Assembly (NCBI GenBank): GCA_964019135.1
Contig: OZ025265.1
Span: forward strand, 3,602,318 to 3,666,317
DNA length: 64,000 nt
Direction of reading: 5' to 3'
Source: Arenicola marina
Lineage: Eukaryota > Annelida > Polychaeta > Arenicolidae
This document shows, piece after piece, positions 1 through 14,600 of the stretch. The translations under genes were made by a program, and so were the position numbers. Under the pieces are notes generated by a model. It ran no database searches. It saw only the letters and a list, made by a program, of their open reading frames with translations, and was not told the DNA's origin. Numbering within the stretch: the stretch's first letter is position 1; every line of letters begins with the position of its first letter.

Positions 1-3000
1 CTCTCGCCCCTGGATACCCTCTCTCCCCTGGATACCCTCTCGCCCCTGGATACCCTCTCGCCCCTGGATACCCTCTCTTCCCTGGATACCCTCTCGCCCC
101 TGGATACCCTCTCTCCCCTGGATACCTTTTGGCCCCTGGATACCCTCTCGCCCCTGGATACCCTCTCTCCCCTGGATAGCCTCTCTCCCCTGGATACCCT
201 CTCTCCCCGGGATACCCTCTCGCCCCTGGATACCTTCTCGCCCCTGGATACCCTCTCGCCCCTGGATAACCTCTCGCCCCTGGATACCCTCTCCCCCCTG
301 GATACCCTCTCCCCCCTGGATACCCTCTCTCCCCTGGATACCCTCTCGCCCCTGGATACCCTCTCTCCCCTGGATACCCTCTTGCCCCTGGATACCCTCT
401 CGCCCCTGGATACCCTCTCTTCCCTGGATACCCTCTCGCCCCTGGATACCCTCTCTCCCCTGGATACCTTTTGGCCCCTGGATACCCTCTCGCCCCTGGA
501 TACCCTCTCTCCCCTGGATAGCCTCTCTCCCCTGGATACCCTCTCTCCCCGGGATACCCTCTCGCCCCTGGATACCTTCTCGCCCCTGGATACCCTCTCG
601 CCCCTGGATAACCTCTCGCCCCTGGATACCCTCTCCCCCCTGGATACCCTCTCCCCCCTGGATACCCTCTCTCCCCTGGATACCCTCTCGCCTCTGGATA
701 CCTTCTCGCCCCTGGATACCCTCTCGCCCCTGGATACCCTCTCGCCCCTGGATACCTTCTCGCCCCTGGATACCTTCTCGCCCCTGGATACTCTCTCGCC
801 CCTGGATACCTTCTCGCCCCTGGATACCCTCTCGCCCCTGGATACCTTCTCGCCCCTGGATACCGTCTCGCCCCTGGATACCCTCTCGCCCTGGATACCC
901 TCTCGCCCCTGGATAGCCTCTCTCCCCTGGATACCCTCTCGCCCATGGATACCCTCTCCCCCCTGGATACCCTCTCGCCCCTGGATACCTTCTCGCCCCT
1001 GGATACCCTCCCTCCGTTGGATACCCTCACGCCCCTGGATACCCTCTCCCCCCTGGATACCCTCTCGCCCCTGGATACCCTCTCGCCCCTGGATACCCTC
1101 TCTCCCCTGGATACCCTCTCGCCCCTGGATACCCTCTCCCCCCTGGATACCCTCTCGCCCCTGGATACCCTCTCGCCCCTGGATACCGTCTAGCCCCTGA
1201 ATACCCTCTCCCCCCTGGATACCTTCTCGCCCCTGGATACCTTCTCGCTCCTGGATACCCTCTCGCCCCTGGATACCTTCTCGCCCCTGGATACCTTCTC
1301 GCCCCTGGATACCCTCTCACCCCTGGATGCCTTCTCGCCCCTGGATACCTTCTCGCCCCTGGATAACCTCTCGCCCCTGGATACCTTCTCGCCCCCTGGA
1401 TACCCCTCGGCCCTGGATACCCTCTCGCCCCTGGATACCCTCTCGCACCTGGATCTCGTCTCGCCCCTGAATACCCTCTCCCCCCTGGATACCTTCTCGC
1501 CCCTGGATACCTTCTCGCCCCTGGATACCCTCTCGCCCCTGGATACCTTCTCGCCCCTGGATACCCTCTCCCCCTGGATACCCTCTCGCCCCTGGATACC
1601 CTCTCCCCCCTGGATACCCTCTCCCCCCTGGATACCCTCTCCCCCCTGGATAACCTCTCGCCCCTGGATACCCTTTCGCCCCAGGTTACCGTCTCGCCCC
1701 TGAATACGCTCTCCCCACTGGATACCTTCTCGCCCCTGGATACCTTCTCGCCCCTGGATACCCTCTCGCCCCTGGATACCTTCTCGCCCCTGGATACCTT
1801 CTCGCCCTTGGATACCCTCTCACCCCTGGATACCTTCTCGCCCCTGGATACCTTCTCGACCCTGGATACCCTCTCGCCCCTGGATATCCTCTCACCCCTG
1901 GATACCCTCTCGACCCTGGATACCCTCTCGCCCCTGGATACCCTCTCGCCCCTGGATACCGTCTCGCCCCTGAATACCCTCTCCTCCCTGGATACCTTCT
2001 CGCCCCTGGATACCTTCTCGCCCCTGGATACCCTCTCGCCCCTGGATACCTTCTCGCCCCTGGATACCCTCTCGCCCCTGGATACCCTCTCGCCCCTGGA
2101 TACCTTCTCGCCCCTGGATACCTTCTCGCCCCTGGATACTCTCTCGCCCCTGGATACCTTCTCGCCCCTGGATACCCTCTCGCCCCTGGATACCTTCTCG
2201 CCCCTGGATACCGTCTCGCCCCTGGATACCCTCTCGCCCTGGATACCCTCTCGCCCCTGGATAGCCTCTCTCCCCTGGATACCCTCTCGCCCATGGATAC
2301 CCTCTCCCCCCTGGATACCCTCTCGCCCCTGGATACCTTCTCGCCCCTGGATACCCTCCCTCCGTTGGATACCCTCACGCCCCTGGATACCCTCTCCCCC
2401 CTGGATACCCTCTCGCCCCTGGATACCCTCTCGCCCCTGGATACCCTCTCTCCCCTGGATACCCTCTCGCCCCTGGATACCCTCTCCCCCCTGGATACCC
2501 TCTCGCCCCTGGATACCCTCTCGCCCCTGGATACCGTCTAGCCCCTGAATACCCTCTCCCCCCTGGATACCTTCTCGCCCCTGGATACCTTCTCGCCCCT
2601 GGATACCCTCTCGCCCCTGGATACCTTCTCGCCCCTGGATACCTTCTCGCCCCTGGATACCCTCTCACCCCTGGATGCCTTCTCGCCCCTGGATACCTTC
2701 TCGCCCCTGGATAACCTCTCGCCCCTGGATACCTTCTCGCCCCCTGGATACCCCTCGACCCTGGATACCCTCTCGCCCCTGGATACCCTCTCGCACCTGG
2801 ATCTCGTCTCGCCCCTGAATACCCTCTCCCCCCTGGATACCTTCTCGCCCCTGGATACCTTCTCGCCCCTGGATACCCTCTCGCCCCTGGATACCTTCTC
2901 GCCCCTGGATACCCTCTCCCCCTGGATACCCTCTCGCCCCTGGATACCCTCTCCCCCCTGGATACCCTCTCCCCCCTGGATACCCTCTCCCCCCTGGATA

Positions 3001-6000
3001 ACCTCTCGCCCCTGGATACCCTTTCGCCCCAGGATACCGTCTCGCCCCTGAATACGCTCTCCCCACTGGATACCTTCTCGCCCCTGGATACCTTCTCGCC
3101 CCTGGATACCCTCTCGCCCCTGGATACCTTCTCGCCCCTGGATACCTTCTCGCCCTTGGATACCCTCTCACCCCTGGATACCTTCTCGCCCCTGGATACC
3201 TTCTCGACCCTGGATACCCTCTCGCCCCTGGATATCCTCTCGCCCCTGGATACCCTCTCGACCCTGGATACCCTCTCGCCCCTGGATACCCTCTCGCCCC
3301 TGGATACCGTCTCGCCCCTGAATACCCTCTCCTCCCTGGAAACCTTCTCGCCCCTGGATACCTTCTCGCCCCTGGATACCCTCTCGCCCCTGGATACCTT
3401 CTCGCCCCTGGATACCCTCTCCCCCTGGATACCTTCTCGCCCCTGGATACCCTCTCGCCATTGGATACCCTCTCCCCCCTGGATACCCTCTCGCCCCTGG
3501 ATACCCCCCCGCCCCTGGATACTCTCTCGCCCCTGGATACCCTCTCTCCCCTGGATACCCTCTCGCCCCTGAATACCCTCTCGCCTCTGGATACCCTCTC
3601 CCCCCTGGATACCCTCTCCCCCCTGGATACCCTCTCCCCCCTGGATACCCTCTCGCCTCAGGATACCCTCTCCCCCCTGGACACCCTCTCACCTCTGGAT
3701 ATCCTCTCGCCCCTGGATACCCTCTCGCCCCTGGATACCCTTTCCCCCCTGGATACCCTCTCGCCCCTGGATACCCTCTCGCTCCTGGATACCCTCTCCC
3801 CCCTGGATACCCTCTCCCCCCTGGATACCTTCTCCTGCCTGGATACCCTCTCTCCGCTGGATACCCTCTCGCCCCTGGATACCCTCTCGCCCCTGGATAC
3901 CCTCTCGCCCCTGGATACCCTCTCCCCTCTGGATACCCTCTCGCCCCTGGATACCCTCTCGCCCCTGGATACCTTCTCCCCCCTGGATACCCTCTCCCCC
4001 CTGGATACCCTCTCCCCCCTAGATACCCTCACGCCCCTGGATACCCTCTCCCCCCTGGATACCTTCTCGCCCCTGGATACCCTCCCCCCCCTGGATACCC
4101 TCTCCCCCCTGGATACCCTTTCGCCCCTGGATACCCTCTCCCCCCTGGATACCCTCTCGCCCCTTGATACACTCTCCCCCCTGGATACCCTCTTCCCCCT
4201 GCAACCCCCACCCCTGGACACCCTCTCCCCCCTGGATACCTTCTCGCCCCTGGATACCCTCTCGCCCCTGGATACCCTCTCGCCCCTGGATACCTTCTCG
4301 CCCCTGGATACCTTCTCGCCCCTGGATACTCTCTCGCCCCTGGATACCTTCTCGCCCCTGGATACCCTCTCGCCCCTGGATACCTTCTCGCCCCTGGATA
4401 CCGTCTCGCCCCTGGATACCCTCTCGCCCTGGATACCCTCTCGCCCCTGGATAGCCTCTCTCCCCTGGATACCCTCTCGCCCATGGATACCCTCTCCCCC
4501 CTGGATACCCTCTCGCCCCTGGATACCTTCTCGCCCCTGGATACCCTCCCTCCGTTGGATACCCTCACGCCCCTGGATACCCTCTCCCCCCTGGATACCC
4601 TCTCGCCCCTGGATACCCTCTCGCCCCTGGATACCCTCTCTCCCCTGGATACCCTCTCGCCCCTGGATACCCTCTCCCCCCTGGATACCCTCTCGCCCCT
4701 GGATACCCTCTCGCCCCTGGATACCGTCTAGCCCCTGAATACCCTCTCCCCCCTGGATACCTTCTCGCCCCTGGATACCTTCTCGCCCCTGGATACCCTC
4801 TCGCCCCTGGATACCTTCTCGCCCCTGGATACCTTCTCGCCCCTGGATACCCTCTCACCCCTGGATGCCTTCTCGCCCCTGGATACCTTCTCGCCCCTGG
4901 ATAACCTCTCGCCCCTGGATACCTTCTCGCCCCCTGGATACCCCTCGACCCTGGATACCCTCTCGCCCCTGGATACCCTCTCGCACCTGGATCTCGTCTC
5001 GCCCCTGAATACCCTCTCCCCCCTGGATACCTTCTCGCCCCTGGATACCTTCTCGCCCCTGGATACCCTCTCGCCCCTGGATACCTTCTCGCCCCTGGAT
5101 ACCCTCTCCCCCTGGATACCCTCTCGCCCCTGGATACCCTCTCCCCCCTGGATACCCTCTCCCCCCTGGATACCCTCTCCCCCCTGGATAACCTCTCGCC
5201 CCTGGATACCCTTTCGCCCCAGGATACCGTCTCGCCCCTGAATACGCTCTCCCCACTGGATACCTTCTCGCCCCTGGATACCTTCTCGCCCCTGGATACC
5301 CTCTCGCCCCTGGATACCTTCTCGCCCCTGGATACCTTCTCGCCCTTGGATACCCTCTCACCCCTGGATACCTTCTCGCCCCTGGATACCTTCTCGACCC
5401 TGGATACCCTCTCGCCCCTGGATATCCTCTCGCCCCTGGATACCCTCTCGACCCTGGATACCCTCTCGCCCCTGGATACCCTCTCGCCCCTGGATACCGT
5501 CTCGCCCCTGAATACCCTCTCCTCCCTGGAAACCTTCTCGCCCCTGGATACCTTCTCGCCCCTGGATACCCTCTCGCCCCTGGATACCTTCTCGCCCCTG
5601 GATACCCTCTCCCCCTGGATACCTTCTCGCCCCTGGATACCCTCTCGCCATTGGATACCCTCTCCCCCCTGGATACCCTCTCGCCCCTGGATACCCCCCC
5701 GCCCCTGGATACTCTCTCGCCCCTGGATACCCTCTCTCCCCTGGATACCCTCTCGCCCCTGAATACCCTCTCGCCTCTGGATACCCTCTCCCCCCTGGAT
5801 ACCCTCTCCCCCCTGGATACCCTCTCCCCCCTGGATACCCTCTCGCCTCAGGATACCCTCTCCCCCCTGGACACCCTCTCACCTCTGGATATCCTCTCGC
5901 CCCTGGATACCCTCTCGCCCCTGGATACCCTTTCCCCCCTGGATACCCTCTCGCCCCTGGATACCCTCTCGCTCCTGGATACCCTCTCCCCCCTGGATAC

Positions 6001-9000
6001 CCTCTCCCCCCTGGATACCTTCTCCTGCCTGGATACCCTCTCTCCGCTGGATACCCTCTCGCCCCTGGATACCCTCTCGCCCCTGGATACCCTCTCGCCC
6101 CTGGATACCCTCTCCCCTCTGGATACCCTCTCGCCCCTGGATACCCTCTCGCCCCTGGATACCTTCTCCCCCCTGGATACCCTCTCCCCCCTGGATACCC
6201 TCTCCCCCCTAGATACCCTCACGCCCCTGGATACCCTCTCCCCCCTGGATACCTTCTCGCCCCTGGATACCCTCCCCCCCCTGGATACCCTCTCCCCCCT
6301 GGATACCCTTTCGCCCCTGGATACCCTCTCCCCCCTGGATACCCTCTCGCCCCTTGATACACTCTCCCCCCTGGATACCCTCTTCCCCCTGCAACCCCCA
6401 CCCCTGGACACCCTCTCCCCCCTGGATACCCTTTCGCCCCTGGATACCCTTTCCCCCCTGGATACCCTCTCGCCCCTTGATACACTCTCCCCCCTGGATA
6501 CCCTCTTCCCCCTGCAACCCCCCACCTTTGGACACCCTTTCGCCCCTGGATACCCTCTCTCCCCTGGATACCCTTTCTCCCCTGCATACCCTCTCGCCCC
6601 TGGATACCCTCTCGCCCCTGGATACCCTCTCGCCCCTGGATACCCTCTCGCCCCTGGATACCGTCTCGCCCCTGAATACCCTCTCCCCCCTGGATACCTT
6701 CTCGGCCCTGGATACCCTCTCGCCCCTGGATACCCTCTCGCCCCTGGATACCTTCTCGCCCCTGGATACCTTCTCGCCCCTGGATACCCTCTCACCCCTG
6801 GATACCTTCTCGCCCCGGGATACCTTCTCGCCCCTGGATACCCTCTCGCCCCTGGATACACTCTCGCCCCTGGATACCCTCTCGACCCAGGATATCCTCT
6901 CGCCCCTGGATACCCTCTGGCCCCTGGATACCGTCTCGCCCCTGAATACCCTCTCCCCCCTGGATACCTTCTCGCCCCTGGATACCTTCTCGCCCCTGGA
7001 TACCCTCTCGCCCCTGGATACCTTCTCGCCCCTGGATACCCTCTCCCCCTGGATACCCTCTCGCCCCTGGATACCCTCTCCCCCCTGGATACCCTCTCCC
7101 CCCTGGATACCCTCTCCCCCCTGGATAACCTCTCGCCCCTGGATACCATCTCCCCCCTGGATACCCACTCCCCCCTGGATACCCTCTCACCCCTGGATAC
7201 CCTCTCGCCCCTGGATACCCTCTCCCCCCTGGATACCCTCTCCCCCCTGGATACCCTCTCTCCCCTGGATACCCTCTCGCCTCTGGATACCTTCTCGCCC
7301 CTGGATACCCTCTCGCCCCGGGATACCCTCTCGCCCCTGGATACCTTCTCGCCCCTGGATACCTTCTCGCCCCTGGATACTCTCTCGCCCCTGGATACCT
7401 TCTCGCCCCTGGATACCCTCTCGCCCCTGGATACCTTCTCGCCCCTGGATACCGTCTCGCCCCTGGATACCCTCTGGCCCTGGATACCCTCTCGCCCCTG
7501 GATACCCTCTCCCCCCTGGATACCCTCTCGCCCCTGGATACCTTCTCGCCCCTGGATACCCTCCCTCCGTTGGATACCCTCACGCCCCTGGATACCCTCT
7601 CCCCCCTGGATACCCTCTCGCCCCTGGATACCCTCTCGCCCCTGGATACCCTCTCTCCCCTGGATACCCTCTCGCCCCTGGATACCCTCTCCCCCCTGGA
7701 TACCCTCTCGCCCCTGGATACCCTCTCGCCCCTGGATACCCTCTCGCCCCTGGATACCGTCTAGCCCCTGAATACCCTCTCCCCCCTGGATACCTTCTCG
7801 CCCCTGGATACCTTCTCGCTCCTGGATACCCTCTCGCCCCTGGATACCTTCTCGCCCCTGGATACCTTCTCGCCCCTGGATACCCTCTCACCCCTGGATG
7901 CCTTCTCGCCCCTGGATACCTTCTCGCCCCTGGATAACCTCTCGCCCCTGGATACCTTCTCGCCCCCTGGATACCCCTCGGCCCTGGATACCCTCTCGCC
8001 CCTGGATACCCTCTCGCACCTGGATCTCGTCTCGCCCCTGAATACCCTCTCCCCCCTGGATACCTTCTCGCCCCTGGATACCTTCTCGCCCCTGGATACC
8101 CTCTCGCCCCTGGATACCTTCTCGCCCCTGGATACCCTCTCCCCCTGGATACCCTCTCGCCCCTGGATACCCTCTCCCCCCTGGATACCCTCTCCCCCCT
8201 GGATACCCTCTCCCCCCTGGATAACCTCTCGCCCCTGGATACCCTTTCGCCCCAGGATACCGTCTCGCCCCTGAATACGCTCTCCCCACTGGATACCTTC
8301 TCGCCCCTGGATACCTTCTCGCCCCTGGATACCCTCTCGCCCCTGGATACCTTCTCGCCCCTGGATACCTTCTCGCCCTTGGATACCCTCTCACCCCTGG
8401 ATACCTTCTCGCCCCTGGATACCTTCTCGACCCTGGATACCCTCTCGCCCCTGGATATCCTCTCACCCCTGGATACCCTCTCGACCCTGGATACCCTCTC
8501 GCCCCTGGATACCCTCTCGCCCCTGGATACCGTCTCGCCCCTGAATACCCTCTCCTCCCTGGATACCTTCTCGCCCCTGGATACCTTCTCGCCCCTGGAT
8601 ACCCTCTCGCCCCTGGATACCTTCTCGCCCCTGGATACCCTCTCGCCCCTGGATACCCTCTCGCCCCTGGATACCTTCTCGCCCCTGGATACCTTCTCGC
8701 CCCTGGATACTCTCTCGCCCCTGGATACCTTCTCGCCCCTGGATACCCTCTCGCCCCTGGATACCTTCTCGCCCCTGGATACCGTCTCGCCCCTGGATAC
8801 CCTCTCGCCCTGGATACCCTCTCGCCCCTGGATAGCCTCTCTCCCCTGGATACCCTCTCGCCCATGGATACCCTCTCCCCCCTGGATACCCTCTCGCCCC
8901 TGGATACCTTCTCGCCCCTGGATACCCTCCCTCCGTTGGATACCCTCACGCCCCTGGATACCCTCTCCCCCCTGGATACCCTCTCGCCCCTGGATACCCT

Positions 9001-11650
9001 CTCGCCCCTGGATACCCTCTCTCCCCTGGATACCCTCTCGCCCCTGGATACCCTCTCCCCCCTGGATACCCTCTCGCCCCTGGATACCCTCTCGCCCCTG
9101 GATACCGTCTAGCCCCTGAATACCCTCTCCCCCCTGGATACCTTCTCGCCCCTGGATACCTTCTCGCCCCTGGATACCCTCTCGCCCCTGGATACCTTCT
9201 CGCCCCTGGATACCTTCTCGCCCCTGGATACCCTCTCACCCCTGGATGCCTTCTCGCCCCTGGATACCTTCTCGCCCCTGGATAACCTCTCGCCCCTGGA
9301 TACCTTCTCGCCCCCTGGATACCCCTCGACCCTGGATACCCTCTCGCCCCTGGATACCCTCTCGCACCTGGATCTCGTCTCGCCCCTGAATACCCTCTCC
9401 CCCCTGGATACCTTCTCGCCCCTGGATACCTTCTCGCCCCTGGATACCCTCTCGCCCCTGGATACCTTCTCGCCCCTGGATACCCTCTCCCCCTGGATAC
9501 CCTCTCGCCCCTGGATACCCTCTCCCCCCTGGATACCCTCTCCCCCCTGGATACCCTCTCCCCCCTGGATAACCTCTCGCCCCTGGATACCCTTTCGCCC
9601 CAGGATACCGTCTCGCCCCTGAATACGCTCTCCCCACTGGATACCTTCTCGCCCCTGGATACCTTCTCGCCCCTGGATACCCTCTCGCCCCTGGATACCT
9701 TCTCGCCCCTGGATACCTTCTCGCCCTTGGATACCCTCTCACCCCTGGATACCTTCTCGCCCCTGGATACCTTCTCGACCCTGGATACCCTCTCGCCCCT
9801 GGATATCCTCTCGCCCCTGGATACCCTCTCGACCCTGGATACCCTCTCGCCCCTGGATACCCTCTCGCCCCTGGATACCGTCTCGCCCCTGAATACCCTC
9901 TCCTCCCTGGAAACCTTCTCGCCCCTGGATACCTTCTCGCCCCTGGATACCCTCTCGCCCCTGGATACCTTCTCGCCCCTGGATACCCTCTCCCCCTGGA
10001 TACCTTCTCGCCCCTGGATACCCTCTCGCCATTGGATACCCCCTCCCCCCTGGATACCCTCTCGCCCCTGGATACCCCCCCGCCCCTGGATACTCTCTCG
10101 CCCCTGGATACCCTTTCTCCCCTGGATACCCTCTCGCCCCTGAATACCCTCTCGCCTCTGGATACCCTCTCCCCCCTGGATACCCTCTCCCCCCTGGATA
10201 CCCTCTCCCCCCTGGATACCCTCTCGCCTCAGGATACCCTCTCCCCCCTGGACACCCTCTCACCTCTGGATATCCTCTCGCCCCTGGATACCCTCTCGCC
10301 CCTGGATACCCTTTCCCCCCTGGATACCCTCTCGCCCCTGGATACCCTCTCGCTCCTGGATACCCTCTCCCCCCTGGATACCCTCTCCCCCCTGGATACC
10401 TTCTCCTGCCTGGATACCCTCTCTCCGCTGGATACCCTCTCGCCCCTGGATACCCTCTCGCCCCTGGATACCCTCTCGCCCCTGGATACCCTCTCCCCTC
10501 TGGATACCCTCTCGCCCCTGGATACCCTCTCGCCCCTGGATACCTTCTCCCCCCTGGATACCCTCTCCCCCCTGGATACCCTCTCCCCCCTAGATACCCT
10601 CACGCCCCTGGATACCCTCTCCCCCCTGGATACCTTCTCGCCCCTGGATACCCTCCCCCCCCTGGATACCCTCTCCCCCCTGGATACCCTTTCGCCCCTG
10701 GATACCCTCTCCCCCCTGGATACCCTCTCGCCCCTTGATACACTGTCCCCCCTGGATACCCTCTTCCCCCTGCAACCCCCACCCCTGGACACCCTCTCCC
10801 CCCTGGATACCCTTTCGCCCCTGGATACCCTTTCCCCCCTGGATACCCTCTCGCCCCTTGATACACTCTCCCCCCTGGATACCCTCTTCCCCCTGCAACC
10901 CCCCACCTTTGGACACCCTTTCGCCCCTGGATACCCTCTCTCCCCTGGATACCCTTTCTCCCCTGGATACCCTCTCGCCCCTGGATACCCTCTCGCCCCT
11001 GGATACCCTCTCGCCCCTGGATACCCTCTCGCCCCTGGATACCGTCTCGCCCCTGAATACCCTCTCCCCCCTGGATACCTTCTCGGCCCTGGATACCCTC
11101 TCGCCCCTGGATACCCTCTCGCCCCTGGATACCTTCTCGCCCCTGGATACCTTCTCGCCCCTGGATACCCTCTCACCCCTGGATACCTTCTCGCCCCGGG
11201 ATACCTTCTCGCCCCTGGATACCCTCTCGCCCCTGGATACACTCTCGCCCCTGGATACCCTCTCGACCCAGGATATCCTCTCGCCCCTGGATACCCTCTG
11301 GCCCCTGGATACCGTCTCGCCCCTGAATACCCTCTCCCCCCTGGATACCTTCTCGCCCCTGGATACCTTCTCGCCCCTGGATACCCTCTCGCCCCTGGAT
11401 ACCTTCTCGCCCCTGGATACCCTCTCCCCCTGGATACCCTCTCGCCCCTGGATACCCTCTCCCCCCTGGATACCCTCTCCCCCCTGGATACCCTCTCCCC
11501 CCTGGATAACCTCTCGCCCCTGGATACCATCTCCCCCCTGGATACCCACTCCCCCCTGGATACCCTCTCACCCCTGGATACCCTCTCGCCCCTGGATACC
11601 CTTTCACCCCTGGACACCCTCTCCCCCCTGGATACCTTCTCGCCCCTGGA
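1..11650. repeat. Higher-order duplications inside the 18-bp array, left part
   Basis: Rare variant units recur in the same order at fixed offsets. The block at 945-1320 recurs at 2293-2668 (offset 1348). About 2293-4210 recurs at 4483-6400 (offset 2190). About 4483-7260 recurs at 8864-11640 (offset 4381). Parts of 1808-2668 recur at 8379-9239 (offset 6571). The larger offsets are close to two and three times 2190. Translated copies are identical or differ at only a few residues (for example around 10,032 compared with 5,651), so the large duplications look recent relative to the divergence between single 18-bp units. Confidence 0.85.
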
Positions 11651-14600
11651 TACCCTCTCCCCCCTGGATACCTTCTCGCCCCTGGATACCTTCTCGCCCC
11701 TGGATACACTCTCGCCCCTGGATACCCTCTCCCCCCTGGATACCTTCTCGCCCCTGGATACCCTCCCCCCCCCTGGATACACTCTCCCCCCTTGATACCC
11801 TCTCGCCCCGGGATACCCTCTCGCCCCTGGATACCCTCTCCCCCTTGGATACCCTCTCGCCCCTGGATACCCTCTCGCCCCTGGATACCCTCTCCCCCCT
11901 GGATACCCTCTCGCCCCTGGATACCCTCCCGCCCCTGGATACCCTCTCGGCCCTGGATATCCTCTCTCCCCTGGATACCCTCTCGCCTCTGGATACCCTC
12001 TCCCCCCGGGATACCCTCTCCCCCCTGGATACCCTCTCCCCCCTGGATACCCTCTCGCCTCAGGATACCCTCTCCCCCCTGGACACCCTCTCACCTCTGG
12101 ATATCCTCTCGCCCCTGGATACCCTCTCGCCCATGGATACCCTCTCCCCCCTGGATACCCTCTCACCCCTGGATACCCTCTCGCCCCTGGATACCCTCTC
12201 GCTCCTGGATACCCTCTCCCCCCTGGATACCCTCTCCCCCCTGGATACGATCTCCTCCCTGGATACCCTCTCTCCCCTGGATACCCTCTCGCCCCTGGAT
12301 ACCCTCTCGCCCCTGGATACCCTCTCGCCCCTGGATACCCTCTCCCCCCTGGATACCCTCTCGCCCCTGGATACCCTCCCGCCCCAGGATACCCTCTCGC
12401 CCCTGGATACCCTCTCTCCCCTGGATACCCTCTCGCCCCTGGATACCCTTTCGCCTCTGGATACCCTCTCCCCCCTGGATACCCTCTCCCCACTGGATAC
12501 CCTCTCCCCCCTGGATACCCTCTCGCCTCAGGATACCCTCTCCCCCCTGGACAACCTCTCACCTATGGATATCCTCTCGCCCCTGGATACCCTCTCGCCC
12601 CTGGATACCCTCCCCCCTGGATACCCTCTCGCCCCTGGATACCCTCTCGCCCCTGGATACCCTCTCCCCCCTGGATACCCTCTCGCTCCTGGATACCCTC
12701 TCCCCCCTGGATAACCCCTCTCCCCCCTGGATACCCTCTCGACCCTGGATACCCTCTCCCCCCTGGATACCCTCGCCCCCCTGGATACCCTCTCCCCCCT
12801 GGATAAACTCTTGCCCGTGGATACCCTCTCCCCCCTGGATACCCTCTCCCCCCTGGATAAACTCTCGACCCTTGATACCCTCTCCCCCCATGGATACCCA
12901 CACGCCCCTGGATACCCTCTCCCCCATGGATACCCTCTCGCCCCTGGATACCCTCTCCCCCCTGGACACCCTCTCGCCCCTGGATACCTTCTCCCCCCTG
13001 GACACCCTCTCCCCCCTGGATACCCTCTCCCCCCTGGACACGCTCTCCCCCCTGGATACCCTCTCTCCCCTGGATACCCTCTCCCCCCTGGATACCCCCT
13101 CGCCCCTGGAAAACCTCTCCCCCCTGGACACCCTCTCCCCCCTGGTTCCCCTCTCCCCCCTGGACACGCTCTCCCCCCTGGATACCCTCTCTCCCCTGGA
13201 TACCCTCTCCCCCCTGGATACCCTCTCGACCCTGGATACCCTCTCTCCCCATGGATAACCTCTCGCCCCTGGATACCCTCTCGCCCCTGGATACCCTCTC
13301 GCCCCTGGATACCATCTCGCCCCTGGATACCCTCTCCCCACTGGATACCCTCTCGCCCTTGGATACCCTCTCCCCCCTGGACACCCTTTCGCCCCTGGAT
13401 ACCCTCTCCCCCTGGATACCCTCTCCCCCCTGGATACCCTCTCCCCCCTGGATACCCTCTCGCCCCTGGATACACTCTCGCCCCTGGATACCCTCTCGCC
13501 CTTGGATACCCTCTCCCCCCTGGATACCCTCTCTCCCCTGGATACCCTCTCGCCACTGGATTTCCTTTCGCCTCTGGATACCCTCTCCCCCCTGGATACC
13601 CTCTCCCCCCTGGATACCCTCTCCCCCCTGGATACCCTCTCGCCTCAGGATACCCTCTCCCCCCTGGACAACCTCTCACCTATGGATATCCTCTCGCCCC
13701 TGGATACCCTCTCGCCCCTGGATACCCTCTCCCCCCTGGATACCCTCTCGCCCCTGGATACCCTCTCGCCCCTGGATACCCTCTCCCCCTGGATACCCTC
13801 TCGCTCCTGGATACCCTCTCCCCCCTGGATACCCTCTCCCCCCTGGATACCCTCTCCTCCCTGGATACCCTCTCGACCCTGGATACCCTCTCCCCCCTGG
13901 ATACCCTCTCCCCCCTGGATACCCTCTCCCCCCTGGATAAACTCTCGCCCGTGGATACCCTCTCCCCCCTGGATACCCTCTCCCCCCTGTATAAACTCTC
14001 GACCCTGGATACCCTCTCCCCCCATGGATACCCTCTCGCCCATGGATACCCTCTCCCCCATGGATACCCTCTCGCCCCTGGATACCCTCTCCCCCCTGGA
14101 CACCCTCTCGCCCCTGGATACCCTCTTCCCCCTGGCACCCTCTCCCCCCTGGATACCCTCTCCCCCCTGGACACGCTCTCCCCCCTGGATACCCTCTCTC
14201 CCCTGGATACCCTCTCCCCCCTGGATACCCTCTCGCCCCTGGATACCCTCTCCCCCCTGGACACCCTCTCCCCCCTGGATACCCTCTCCCCCCTGGACAC
14301 GCTCTCCCCCCTGGATACCCTCTCTCCCCTGGATACCCTCTCCCCCCTGGATACCCTCCCGCCCCTGGATACCCTCTCGCCCCTGGATACCCTCTCCCCC
14401 CTGGATACCCTCTCTCCCCCCTGGATACCTTCTCGCCCCTGGATACCCTTTCGCCCCTGGATACCCTCTCGCCCCTGGATACCCTCTCCCCCCTGGATAC
14501 CCTCTCCCCCCTGGATACCCTCTCGCCCCTGGATACCCTCTCGCCCTTGGATGCCCTCTCCCCCCTGGACACCCTTTCGCCCTTGGATTCCCTCTCGCCC

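Noticed and set aside
1-500. Telomeric repeats at the window edge
   Set aside because: The 18-bp unit has no TTAGGG-type motif; subtelomeric position remains only a guess.
10229-12562. Collagen-like Gly-Ala-Arg-Gly-Tyr-Pro open frame on minus (777 codons)
   Set aside because: Same cause. Gly spacing is six residues mixed with other patterns, not the Gly-X-Y triplet of collagen, and the frame switches pattern at every indel.
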